The notes under the pieces: generated by a model
What the model saw: the letters and a program-made list of their open reading frames with translations, nothing else
Database searches by the model: none
What the model was told of the DNA's origin: nothing
Origin: Sphingorhabdus lutea
GTDB lineage: Bacteria > Pseudomonadota > Alphaproteobacteria > Sphingomonadales > Sphingomonadaceae
DNA: 64,000 bases
Direction: 5' to 3'
Assembly (NCBI RefSeq): GCF_001889025.1
Contig: NZ_CP018154.1
Location: 1,354,501 to 1,418,500 of the forward strand
Translations under genes and position numbers: made by a program
Shown: positions 29,215 to 36,832 of the stretch, in pieces
Layout: each line of letters opens with the position of its first letter
How positions within the stretch are numbered: position 1 is the first letter of the stretch

Positions 29215-29628
29215 TTACTTATCTGTTCCCTTCGATTTTCCCCATTGACGGGCGGCTGTATAGCCTAAATAGCCTGTCGCGAACAAAGCATATAGCTCTT
29301 CAGGTAGCCCATTTAGATAAATATTCATCCCATTTGCGATATGTTGTGCCGATTCCGGTTTGAATGCTGCAATAATACCCATGGGAATCGACCATAATAT
29401 AATAAGATAGATTACATATAAAAAACTTGGCCTTGCTCTGCTTGTCCATGGGTCTTTTGAGTTTGCTTCTTCGATAATGGCGGATAGCTGAACCTTTATC
29501 AGGTCCATTTCTTGATTCGCTTCTAATTTTAAAAGCTCCAGCTTTGCCTTATCGCGTGCTGTCTTATCTGGTATCACCTTGTCAATTATTTGCACCAATG
29601 GGCTGATTAAATCGGCGATTATAGGCAT
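29215..29628 (-). CDS. Three-helix holin of the gene-transfer-agent type
   Basis: A 137-residue protein resembling the GTA_holin_3TM family. An amphipathic N-terminal part (ADLISPLVQIIDKVIPDKTARDKAKLELLKLE) is followed by KDPWTSRARPSFLYVIYLIILWSIPMGIIAAF and a last hydrophobic stretch ELYALFATGYLGYTAARQWGK. Such holins perforate the inner membrane so the paired endolysin reaches peptidoglycan. In Rhodobacter capsulatus a holin/endolysin pair releases GTA particles and lies away from the structural cluster. It follows the endolysin gene by 52 bases on the same strand. No capsid genes are in the window. Confidence 0.82.
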   Translation of the reverse strand: MPIIADLISPLVQIIDKVIPDKTARDKAKLELLKLEANQEMDLIKVQLSAIIEEANSKDPWTSRARPSFLYVIYLIILWSIPMGIIAAFKPESAQHIANGMNIYLNGLPEELYALFATGYLGYTAARQWGKSKGTDK

Positions 29629-29680
29629 AAAAATCCTTTCATTTATTTTTTTGAAATTAAGTCGAATTTATTGGCTTCAA

Positions 29681-30217
29681 TTAACCAATACGGTTTGCAA
29701 TCCATCCATAGGTAAAGCTTTCATTTCGGGGGCGCTTTTCGCTTATCTCAATATAAAAATGCCCTTGAAGCGCATTTATTGCTTTTACCAAAACTTTGGC
29801 GCCTTGTGGCCCGCGATATGCGATAAATTGACTTGTCGCGGTTAAGGTTGATGGCCCAATTTGGCCATCAATACGCAGGTCATGATAATCTTTTTCCTGC
29901 CGATTTAGGGCGTTTAACGCACGTTGAAGGAATTTTATCGATCGTGTATTTCCCATATTTACAGCAATATCAAAAAGCTTTGCGGATATTATAGGGGCAA
30001 TTTCATATATTTTGTGAAATTGTGGGCCTGTCCAATATTGTTTGCGATAAATATTTTTTGCAAATTCGATGCTGATGTCGCGCATTGCGCCATCATATCC
30101 ACATTGCCGGGCCACTTTTTCGGTAATGCCATATTTTGTTGGGCCGCCCTTGTCATCGGGATGGTCGATATATCCGCCTTCAACCTTAATAATTTTATCT
30201 AGTAAATTCTCTATCAT
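29681..30217 (-). CDS. Endolysin, glycoside hydrolase family 108
   Basis: A 178-residue peptidoglycan hydrolase. The family 108 N-terminal motif is clear: Glu13 in KVEGGYIDHPDDKGGPTKYGIT is the expected catalytic acid. The C-terminal part (IDGQIGPSTLTATSQF) matches the associated peptidoglycan-binding segment. No signal peptide is seen, so export through the partner holin is expected. The ATG at 30217 has AAGGA upstream. A palindrome at 30243-30255 lies 25 bases before the start and nearly equals one before the XRE gene at 36152, suggesting repression by that protein. Confidence 0.88.
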   Translation of the reverse strand: MIENLLDKIIKVEGGYIDHPDDKGGPTKYGITEKVARQCGYDGAMRDISIEFAKNIYRKQYWTGPQFHKIYEIAPIISAKLFDIAVNMGNTRSIKFLQRALNALNRQEKDYHDLRIDGQIGPSTLTATSQFIAYRGPQGAKVLVKAINALQGHFYIEISEKRPRNESFTYGWIANRIG

Positions 30218-30242
30218 GCCGCTATCCTTTCCGCATGATAAT

Positions 30243-30268
30243 AACCAAATAGGTTATTTGTAGGAAAG
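30243..30268 (-). promoter_or_regulatory. Operator-like element upstream of the endolysin gene
   Basis: AACCAAATAGGTT at 30243-30255 differs by one base from the perfect palindrome AACCTAATAGGTT at 36174-36186. A second word, TGTAGGAAAG at 30259-30268, is the exact reverse complement of CTTTCCTACA at 36191-36200. TAGG cores at 30250 and 30261 are 11 bases apart, about one helical turn. Position just upstream of the start fits a repressor site. Confidence 0.6.
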
Positions 30269-30432
30269 AATAATTTTTATAAATGGGCGTTTAGTTTGTT
30301 ATATAATGGCGGCGTAAAGTAGCAGTGGGCGCTATATATATAAATTAAAAATATTATGCTGATCTAAGGTTGTGATAAAGCCTGCCCGAAATAAACAGGG
30401 CTATAAAATAAATCAGATTTTTTTAGAAAAAT

Positions 30433-30509
30433 TGGTCGGGACGAGAGGATTCGAACCTCCGACCCCCACACCCCCAGTGTGATGCGCTACCAGGCTGCGC
30501 TACGTCCCG
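30433..30509 (-). tRNA. tRNA-Pro(GGG) with encoded CCA
   Basis: On the reverse strand the acceptor CGGGACG (from 30509) pairs with CGTCCCG ending at 30437. The D-arm GCGC...GCGC, the anticodon arm TCACA-CTGGGGG-TGTGG and the T-arm with GGTTCGAATCC are complete. Positions 34-36 read GGG, so it decodes CCC/CCU proline codons. The discriminator A is at 30436 and the CCA end at 30433-30435 is encoded. It stands alone between the endolysin operon and yajC. Confidence 0.95.
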
Positions 30510-30892
30510 ACCATGGGCAGGCATATATGTGGGACGGGATATAAGTGCAAGCAACTTTAACGATATAAAGCAAAAATATTGAGATTTTTTCGAAGATGTA
30601 AAAATTTAGCGCTGAGTTCATGTTCAAAATATTAGTTAATTGATGAAAATATAAGAGTGAGGATAGGTAATTAAGGCGAAATCCCACCTCGTCATAATTC
30701 GCTATAGGCCTTGTTTGGCGTTGCAGTATATTATGCAGCATGATAAGCGCGTGCATTGAAAAAATAGGATGCCGAACTTATTTGATTGAAAGCTGTTTTA
30801 TATTCAAATCTTTGAACAGTTTGAATATAAAACAATGCCGGTAAATTATTGAAATTATTTGGCAATGTAAAATATCTAGTGGGGAATATATA
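30510..30892. other. 383-base intergenic region before yajC
   Basis: AT-rich, with no credible reading frame on either strand. It must hold the tRNA promoter near its left end and the yajC-secDF promoter on the right. The only clear structure is the long inverted repeat at 30794-30834. Confidence 0.5.
30794..30834. repeat. Perfect 15-base inverted repeat in the yajC leader
   Basis: TGTTTTATATTCAAA (30794-30808) is exactly complementary in reverse to 30820-30834 across an 11-base loop. The loop itself contains TTTGAA at 30811-30816, which can pair with TTCAAA at 30803-30808, so two exclusive hairpins are possible. No T-run follows. It lies 59 bases before the yajC start. Confidence 0.7.
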
Positions 30893-31225
30893 GTGGATTA
30901 TTTGTTTTTTATGGCGCAGGGCGCTGCATCATCATCATCAGGTGCAGGATTTTTGGTTAATGTCATGCCATTAATTTTGATATTTTTTGTGTTTTATTTC
31001 TTCATTATTCGCCCACAAAGCAAACGTCAAAAGGCGCATGAAGCCAAAATTGGTGCGGTTCAAAAAAATGATAATGTGGTTACCGCAGGCGGCCTGATGG
31101 GCAAGGTTACAAAGGTTGCTGATGACCATGTGGAGGTGGAAATTGCCACTGGTGTTCGGGTAAAGGCTGTAAAAAATACCCTGGCCGATGTGCAATCGCG
31201 CAATGCAAAACCTGCAAATGACTAA
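30893..31225 (+). CDS. yajC: Preprotein translocase subunit YajC
   Basis: A 110-residue single-span membrane protein, partner of SecD/SecF in the Sec holotranslocon. After an N-terminal extension it has the membrane helix NVMPLILIFFVFYFFIIRPQSKRQK and the conserved cytosolic domain VQKNDNVVTAGGLMGKVTKVADDHVEVEIATGVRVK. The start is GTG at 30893; an ATG at 30911 is the alternative. It is followed by secD after 77 bases, the classic yajC-secD-secF order. Confidence 0.94.
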   Translation: MDYLFFMAQGAASSSSGAGFLVNVMPLILIFFVFYFFIIRPQSKRQKAHEAKIGAVQKNDNVVTAGGLMGKVTKVADDHVEVEIATGVRVKAVKNTLADVQSRNAKPAND

Positions 31226-31302
31226 TCAGGTTTTATAAATTTAATACTTATACATATTGGTTACCTCTATTTATTTTAGAGCTGATTTGAACGGAATATT
31301 GA

Positions 31303-32901
31303 ATGTCAGATTTTACCAAGCCAAGAATTTGGTTCTTAAACGCAATATTATTGGTGGGGATATTATTTTCCTTGCCAAGTTTGTTGCCGCAAAAAATTCA
31401 TGATCAAATTCCTTCATTTCTGCCCAGCAAAACAATCAATCTTGGACTCGACCTTGCCGGTGGTAGCCACATTTTGTTGGAAGCTGACCCAGCAGAGGTA
31501 ATCACCATTAGGCTTGAGCAAATGGAGGATTCGGTTCGTAGCGCCATGCGCAAGGCCGAGCCGCGCATTGCGATTGAGAATATATCACGTGCGGGTAATA
31601 AATTAAGCTTTGTGGTTACAGACCCCAGTCAGGTTGATGCCGCGCGGGAGGCTGTATTACCGTTAATGGGCTCTGCCTCTGGCGGGCGTGATTATGAATT
31701 AAGCGTAGTTGACGGCAATAAAATGATCCTGACCCCAACGCAGCAAAGCATTTCCGATTCAATCGACAATGCGATGGATTCTGCCAAGGATGTTATTGAC
31801 CGCCGGATTAACGCACTTGGCACATTAGAGCCGACAATTATTCGTGAAGGGAGTGAGCGTATTGTGGTGCAGGCTCCTGGGCTTGCCGATCCAGAGGCGT
31901 TGAAAAGATTAATTGGTAAAACGGCAAAGCTGGAATTTAAGTTGGTGGATGAAAATGCCGATCCAGCGGAAACCGCGCAGGGCAAGGCAAGGGTAGGCAG
32001 CCAGATTCTGCCCTATCCCTCTAACCCAAGTGGCACGCCAGTTATTGCTGTCCGCCGGTTGGGCGGCATTGGCGGCGATCGGTTGACCGGCGCACAACAG
32101 GGATTTGACAGCCAAAGCAATGAACCGGTTGTCAATATCTCCTTTGATACAGAGGGCGGGCGCAAATTTGCCGATATGACTACAAAAAATACTGGTAAAT
32201 TATTTGCCATTATTTTGGATGGTCAGGTTATCTCTGCGCCGCGGATTAACGAACCCATTCGCGGCGGGCAGTCGCAAATTTCGGGCAGCTTTACGGTGGA
32301 AAGCGCCAATGACCTTGCCATTGCATTGAACAGCGGCGCATTGCCCGTTGAATTAAAAGTGGTGGAGGAGCGCTCCGTTGGTCCAGATTTGGGTGCAGAC
32401 TCCATTAAAAAAGGTGTGTTAGCAGCGCTTATCGGAACAACGGCTGTTTTGTTTTTTATGCTGCTTACCTATGGCCGATTTGGTGTTTATGCCAATTTGG
32501 CGTTGGTATTAAATGTGTTTTTAATTTTAGGTGTCATGGCGATGATCGGTTCTACCCTGACATTGCCGGGCATTGCCGGATTCGTGCTGACCATTGGCGC
32601 GGCGGTTGACGCAAATGTGCTTATTAACGAGCGGATACGCGAAGAACAAAGGCGAGGGCGCAAAATTATCGCCGCGATTGAAAATGGTTATAAAGAGGCC
32701 AGTCGCGCAATTTTTGACGCGAACATCACCAATGTGATTGCCGGTGTTTTATTATTTGCATTTGGCTCTGGCCCTGTTCGCGGATTTGCCGTGGTTCTTA
32801 TCATCGGTATTATCACCAGTGTGTTTACCGCCGTTACAATTACAAGAATGTGGGTATCTTTCTGGTTAAAAAGAAACCGCCCCACAGAATTGGTTATATA
32901 A
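31303..32901 (+). CDS. secD: Protein translocase subunit SecD
   Basis: A 532-residue inner-membrane RND-like subunit that uses the proton gradient to help pull exported proteins across. There is one N-terminal helix, then the periplasmic P1 region with LGLDLAGGSHILLEAD, then ALNSGALPVELKVVEERSVGPDLG before five C-terminal helices (TIGAAVDANVLINERIREE). The length is usual for alphaproteobacterial SecD. secF starts 7 bases after the stop. Confidence 0.96.
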   Translation: MSDFTKPRIWFLNAILLVGILFSLPSLLPQKIHDQIPSFLPSKTINLGLDLAGGSHILLEADPAEVITIRLEQMEDSVRSAMRKAEPRIAIENISRAGNKLSFVVTDPSQVDAAREAVLPLMGSASGGRDYELSVVDGNKMILTPTQQSISDSIDNAMDSAKDVIDRRINALGTLEPTIIREGSERIVVQAPGLADPEALKRLIGKTAKLEFKLVDENADPAETAQGKARVGSQILPYPSNPSGTPVIAVRRLGGIGGDRLTGAQQGFDSQSNEPVVNISFDTEGGRKFADMTTKNTGKLFAIILDGQVISAPRINEPIRGGQSQISGSFTVESANDLAIALNSGALPVELKVVEERSVGPDLGADSIKKGVLAALIGTTAVLFFMLLTYGRFGVYANLALVLNVFLILGVMAMIGSTLTLPGIAGFVLTIGAAVDANVLINERIREEQRRGRKIIAAIENGYKEASRAIFDANITNVIAGVLLFAFGSGPVRGFAVVLIIGIITSVFTAVTITRMWVSFWLKRNRPTELVI

Positions 32902-32907
32902 GGGATT

Positions 32908-33903
32908 ATGACGATGAAACTATTGAAACTGGTTCCAGACAATACCAATTTTCGTTTTTTAAGATTGCGCAATTTTGCCATTGGCATCAGCGTGCTTTTA
33001 ATGATTGCCTCGTTAATTTTGGTCGGCACGCGCGGGTTAAACTATGGCGTCGATTTTATTGGCGGACAGATGATAAGGGCGACATTCACCCAAACAAAAG
33101 AAGCACCAGTGTCCGAATTGCGTCACCAAATTGGCGCTTTGGGTTATGGTGAGCCGACAATACAAAGATTTGGGCAAGAAAACCAAATCTCCATCCGGAT
33201 GAAATTACCTGAAGGCGCGGATAAAAATCCAGAACTTGCCAATATTATGGCGGATAAAATTACCGCTTCGTTGAAAAGCAATCATAAGGATGTACGGGTC
33301 GATGGCGTGGATTCGGTTTCGGGTAAGGTGTCATCGGAATTGTTCAGCACGGGTATCATTTCATTATTGGCGGCTATGATTGCCATTTCAATTTATATTT
33401 GGGTGCGGTTTGAATGGCAATTTGGCGCTGGGGCAATTTTTGCGTTGGTCCATGACGTTACTTTGACCTTTGGCTTATTCTCGCTGACCCAGATGGAATT
33501 TGACCTTAATATCATCGCGGCCTTGCTAACCATTATTGGTTATTCGTTAAATGACACGATTGTGGTATATGACCGCATCAGAGAAAATTTGATGAAATAT
33601 CGTAAGATGGAAGTTCCCGCTTTGCTGGATCTTTCGGTCAATGAAACCTTGTCTAGAACAGTGATGACAAGTTTGACCATTTTAATGCCATTATCGATTT
33701 TGGTTCTTTTCGGTCCAAATGTAATTTTTGGTTTTGCGGTGGCAATGGCATTTGGTATTTTTGTCGGCACTTATTCCTCCATTTATATGGCTGCGCCTTT
33801 CCTGATTTGGTTAAAAGTTCGCGCGGACAGCTTTGTCCCTGTAAATGAAGGAAATGACGATAATGCAGCGCGGATGCAGGAAGGATATGGCGCGGTGGTT
33901 TAA
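32908..33903 (+). CDS. secF: Protein translocase subunit SecF
   Basis: Forms the SecDF complex with the upstream product. The 331-residue protein has one N-terminal helix, GLNYGVDFIGGQMIRATF, a periplasmic domain, and five C-terminal helices including YSLNDTIVVYDRIRENL and NETLSRTVMTSLT. The ATG at 32908 lies six bases after the secD stop with AGGG before it. A small Mth938-like gene follows 24 bases downstream. Confidence 0.96.
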   Translation: MTMKLLKLVPDNTNFRFLRLRNFAIGISVLLMIASLILVGTRGLNYGVDFIGGQMIRATFTQTKEAPVSELRHQIGALGYGEPTIQRFGQENQISIRMKLPEGADKNPELANIMADKITASLKSNHKDVRVDGVDSVSGKVSSELFSTGIISLLAAMIAISIYIWVRFEWQFGAGAIFALVHDVTLTFGLFSLTQMEFDLNIIAALLTIIGYSLNDTIVVYDRIRENLMKYRKMEVPALLDLSVNETLSRTVMTSLTILMPLSILVLFGPNVIFGFAVAMAFGIFVGTYSSIYMAAPFLIWLKVRADSFVPVNEGNDDNAARMQEGYGAVV

Positions 33904-33927
33904 TCCACCGTTTCATACACGCTTTTT

Positions 33928-34311
33928 ATGATAGAGCTTCATCGTGATGATGCACCTCAAGGGCCGTTTATTTCGCATATGGGCGAACGCGGTTTTTGCA
34001 TCAATAAAATTTGGTATAGCGGCGGCATTTGGATGACGGGTGACATGGCATGTGATTGGTTGCCGCCTGCACTGGAAAATCTTACGCTTAATGATTTACA
34101 GCCTTTATTTGACCAATTGCCACATATTGAAATGCTATTATTGGGCACGGGGCAAAATCTTATCTGGCCAAATGGCACAATGCGGCGTGCGATGCGCGAT
34201 ATTGGCATTGGTTTAGAGGTTATGGACAGCAAAGCAGCGGCGCGCAGCTGGTCATTTCTGCGTGCGGAGGGGCGATTGGTCGCGGCGGCTTTATATCCGC
34301 ATGGTGCATAA
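33928..34311 (+). CDS. Mth938/NDUFAF3-like small protein
   Basis: A 127-residue soluble protein of the Mth938-like (DUF498) family, related to mitochondrial complex I assembly factor NDUFAF3. Conserved patterns are GGIWMTGDMACDWLP, LLLGTGQNLIWP, GIGLEVMDSKAAARSWSFL and RLVAAALYPHG. A position downstream of secF is common in Alphaproteobacteria. The biochemical role in bacteria is not settled. It ends the secDF operon. Confidence 0.82.
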   Translation: MIELHRDDAPQGPFISHMGERGFCINKIWYSGGIWMTGDMACDWLPPALENLTLNDLQPLFDQLPHIEMLLLGTGQNLIWPNGTMRRAMRDIGIGLEVMDSKAAARSWSFLRAEGRLVAAALYPHGA

Positions 34312-34337
34312 ATTTCCGTCCTATGTGGCCGAATATA

Positions 34338-35531
34338 TCATTGTGATTGGTTTATACCGACAATATTTTTAAAATATTTTGCCAATAATCGGCCATTTTC
34401 ATGCCATGAAAATTGGGCAGCTTGCTCCGCAATGGCTGCTGGAGTGGCGCGGTTTTTGGCAAGTAAATTTACCGCATCGACAATCGCATCGGCGCTGCGT
34501 TCAATCAAATATCCGCTATCTGGGCCTCTGACCAATTCCTCTGCACCGCCCACATTACATGTTATAATCGGTGTGCCGCAACCAATGGATTCGACCCACG
34601 CATTGGCCAACCCTTCGGACGCAGTGGGCAACACCATGGCAAAGGCATGTTGGTATAAGGACGGCAGGTCTTCATTATCCACATTGCCCAAAAATGTGAC
34701 ACGGTCCGAAAGGCCAAGCGAGGCTGCCTGAGCACGTAAAGCTGCTTCATCTGGTCCGCTGCCGGCCAAAACATAATGATAATGCTTGGGTAAAGACGCC
34801 ACCGCGTCAATGACAAATGATTGGCCCTTACGTTCGATTAAGGCGCCAACGGATAATAAATAAGGGGCATTACCACCTTTGGAGGTTAAAATATCGGGTA
34901 ATTGCCCTGCCTTTGTGCTGGGGTGAAATTTATTGCGGTCCAAACCTGTATAATGGACGGTTATTTTATTTTCATTCACGCCATACGCCACAATATCGCG
35001 TTTTAATGCGCCCGAAACGGCAAATAAATGCACTGCATTGTCCGCCGCCTTTTTCCATAAATTTTTGCAACCAAATTTACTTCCCCAAAGATGAACATCG
35101 GCGCCCCTTGCCTTTATGGTATAAGGGATGTTCAATTTTTCCGCCACTATCATCGCGGCAGGACCATCGGGATAGAAAAATTCTGCATCAATCACATCAA
35201 TGGGGGATTGGGCATGAATTTTTTTTATGATTGGTAAAATGGCCGATGCAATGAAGTGCGGATTTACTGGCCCACCAAATTTGGGGATAAGAGGAAATGA
35301 GGGGCGAAAAATTTTTAATCCGCGCCAATCTGAGGCAATATTTGAAACCAGATGTTTATTTGTCGATGGCATAAATATTGAAATGGGCCATGGGGCAATG
35401 CCAATGGGGTTGATTACCGTGACCTTTACATTATCTTGCGCTGCAAGTGAGGCGGTTTGACGCTCAACAAATATGCCGAAATTCGGCCTGTCGCTATTTG
35501 GAAAAAGTGTAGAGAGCGTCAAAATATGCAT
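34338..35531 (-). CDS. Glycosyltransferase, GT4 family
   Basis: A 397-residue GT-B enzyme: the N-terminal domain MHILTLSTLFPNSDRPNFGIFVERQ is typical of a GT4 subgroup for exopolysaccharide or lipid-linked sugars. The donor domain contains LSVGALIERKGQSFVIDAV, VTFLGNVDNEDLPSLYQHA and PTASEGLANAWVESIGCGTPIITCNVGG. It is isolated from the polysaccharide locus by about 5.5 kb and convergent with the secDF operon. Codon use is host-like. Substrate unknown. Confidence 0.87.
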   Translation of the reverse strand: MHILTLSTLFPNSDRPNFGIFVERQTASLAAQDNVKVTVINPIGIAPWPISIFMPSTNKHLVSNIASDWRGLKIFRPSFPLIPKFGGPVNPHFIASAILPIIKKIHAQSPIDVIDAEFFYPDGPAAMIVAEKLNIPYTIKARGADVHLWGSKFGCKNLWKKAADNAVHLFAVSGALKRDIVAYGVNENKITVHYTGLDRNKFHPSTKAGQLPDILTSKGGNAPYLLSVGALIERKGQSFVIDAVASLPKHYHYVLAGSGPDEAALRAQAASLGLSDRVTFLGNVDNEDLPSLYQHAFAMVLPTASEGLANAWVESIGCGTPIITCNVGGAEELVRGPDSGYLIERSADAIVDAVNLLAKNRATPAAIAEQAAQFSWHENGRLLAKYFKNIVGINQSQ

Positions 35532-35585
35532 TTAATGTCATTATGCCCCATGAATAAATTTATTGAATAAAAATAGGCTTAATAT

Positions 35586-36152
35586 TTACATAAGCTGCCG
35601 AAATAAATTGCGTGCGCGGCCAATCCACGCCGGATCGTTCAAAATTTGTTGTCTTTGCCCCGCATGATGCGGCAAAATTTGAATACGTCCATTCTCGCGC
35701 CCAATTAAACGGCCAAAGATAAAGCGCCCATCGGGTCGCGGGACCAAAATATCGGCGTTTAGCGCCTCAATAAATTGGGTGGGGGGTAATTTTTGCAGCC
35801 AAATCTCATCACCTGCGCGATATTCGCCGCTGCTTATTGCCATGCGCATTGCCATCATATTTTCATCGGCCATGGGGCTTAATGATTTTTGCGGCGTGCC
35901 GGGCGCAAGGCAGCCTTTTTCATCCAAAATTGCTGCTATTTCAATTTCTGACTGCTGCGCAATGGCGATTAAATCGGCGCTATTCACATTTAAAGCTGCG
36001 GCAATACGGTTTAACCAATCAATCGATAATGTCCGCATGCCCGTTTCCAAACGGCCAATTGTCTGCGCTGTAGTGGGCGGGGTGCAGCGCATGGCAACAT
36101 CGGCCAAAGTCATTTTTTTTTGAATTCTTATGCTGCGAATATGGTTTTTCAT
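35586..36152 (-). CDS. XRE-family regulator divergent from a DUF6456 gene
   Basis: A 188-residue DNA-binding protein. Residues about 3-60 form a Cro/CI-type helix-turn-helix (IRSIRIQKKMTLADVAMRC...TIGRLETGMRTLSIDWLNRIAAAL). The C-terminal part (GDEIWLQKL...DILVPRPDGRFIFGRLIG) has the beta pattern of a LexA-like dimerisation domain, without a visible autocleavage site. A perfect palindrome 21 bases before its start is the likely autoregulatory operator, and a near copy precedes the endolysin gene. I infer a repressor of a lysis/GTA circuit; this is not shown. Confidence 0.8.
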   Translation of the reverse strand: MKNHIRSIRIQKKMTLADVAMRCTPPTTAQTIGRLETGMRTLSIDWLNRIAAALNVNSADLIAIAQQSEIEIAAILDEKGCLAPGTPQKSLSPMADENMMAMRMAISSGEYRAGDEIWLQKLPPTQFIEALNADILVPRPDGRFIFGRLIGRENGRIQILPHHAGQRQQILNDPAWIGRARNLFRQLM

Positions 36153-36173
36153 CTTGCTGCCTAAAATTTTTTT

Positions 36174-36200
36174 AACCTAATAGGTTTTTACTTTCCTACA
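36174..36200. promoter_or_regulatory. Palindromic operator between the XRE and DUF6456 genes
   Basis: AACCTAATAGGTT at 36174-36186 is a perfect palindrome with 6-base arms around a central A. CTTTCCTACA follows at 36191-36200. CCTA/TAGG cores recur at 36176, 36181 and 36195. A second inverted repeat, GCCAAAATGGC, is at 36206-36216. Both divergent promoters must lie in this 99-base gap. Compare 30243-30268. Confidence 0.6.
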
Positions 36201-36251
36201 TTATCGCCAAAATGGCAAGTATATATTTATATTTTAAGATGGAGAATCAAT

Positions 36252-36770
36252 ATGAATAAAAAAATGTCGGTGGGTGATATTGGTTATAATTTCGGGATGG
36301 ACCGTAAAATGGTGGATAAAGATATTAAAGAAAATATAGGAATATCGGGCCGGGTTCGAAAAAGAACCGTTTCGGTTAATTTACATGAATCCCCCTTGGG
36401 ATGGTTGCACAGCCACGGCCATATTAACGACGCGCAATTATTAGCAGGAGAGAAATTGCGCCGTGATTTTGAAATGGCGGGTCTATCGCCCAATGTGACC
36501 ATGAATTGGGATGGGTTATCGGTGCGTCATGGAAAAAATGGCGCGGCGCAAAGCCCGATTAGCCATGTGGCAATTGATGCAAAGGCCAGATTTCTGTTGG
36601 CGATGAAAGAAATGGGCAGCGATTTATATGATATTTGTTGGCGGGTTATTTGCGCGGGAGAGAAGATAAATTTGGCTGAGCGTCAATTGGGCTGGCCAAA
36701 TCGTTCCGGAAAACTGGTGCTGCGCATTGCTTTGGACCGATTGGTGCGGCATTATAAAATATCATTATAA
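36252..36770 (+). CDS. DUF6456 domain protein
   Basis: A 172-residue soluble protein. It has a short basic N-terminal part, then the DUF6456 pattern: ESPLGWLHSHGHINDAQLLAGEKLRRDFEMAGL, IDAKARFLLAMKEMGSDLYDICWRVICAGEKI and RQLGWPNRSGKLVLRIALDRLVRHY. The last region looks like a sigma-region-4 or HTH-like helical unit. From memory, related domains occur in alphaproteobacterial gene-transfer-agent activators (GafA/GafY group); this needs a profile search. GGAG precedes the ATG. Divergence from an XRE repressor suggests an activator under its control. Confidence 0.78.
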   Translation: MNKKMSVGDIGYNFGMDRKMVDKDIKENIGISGRVRKRTVSVNLHESPLGWLHSHGHINDAQLLAGEKLRRDFEMAGLSPNVTMNWDGLSVRHGKNGAAQSPISHVAIDAKARFLLAMKEMGSDLYDICWRVICAGEKINLAERQLGWPNRSGKLVLRIALDRLVRHYKISL

Positions 36771-36832
36771 TTATTGCAGCAGCATGGAATTTTTACTGCA
36801 TAGCATAGTCGCTGCGTGGTTGGCCGCGCCTG

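Noticed and set aside
29201..29220. AATAGGTAGTTTTTACTT, similar to the XRE operator region
   Set aside because: It overlaps the holin stop codon, lacks the palindrome arm and is not upstream of a gene start.
28750..30509. Integration of a mobile element at tRNA-Pro
   Set aside because: No direct repeat of the tRNA 3' end and no integrase were found on either side, so the nearby lysis genes are not treated as a tRNA-integrated prophage.
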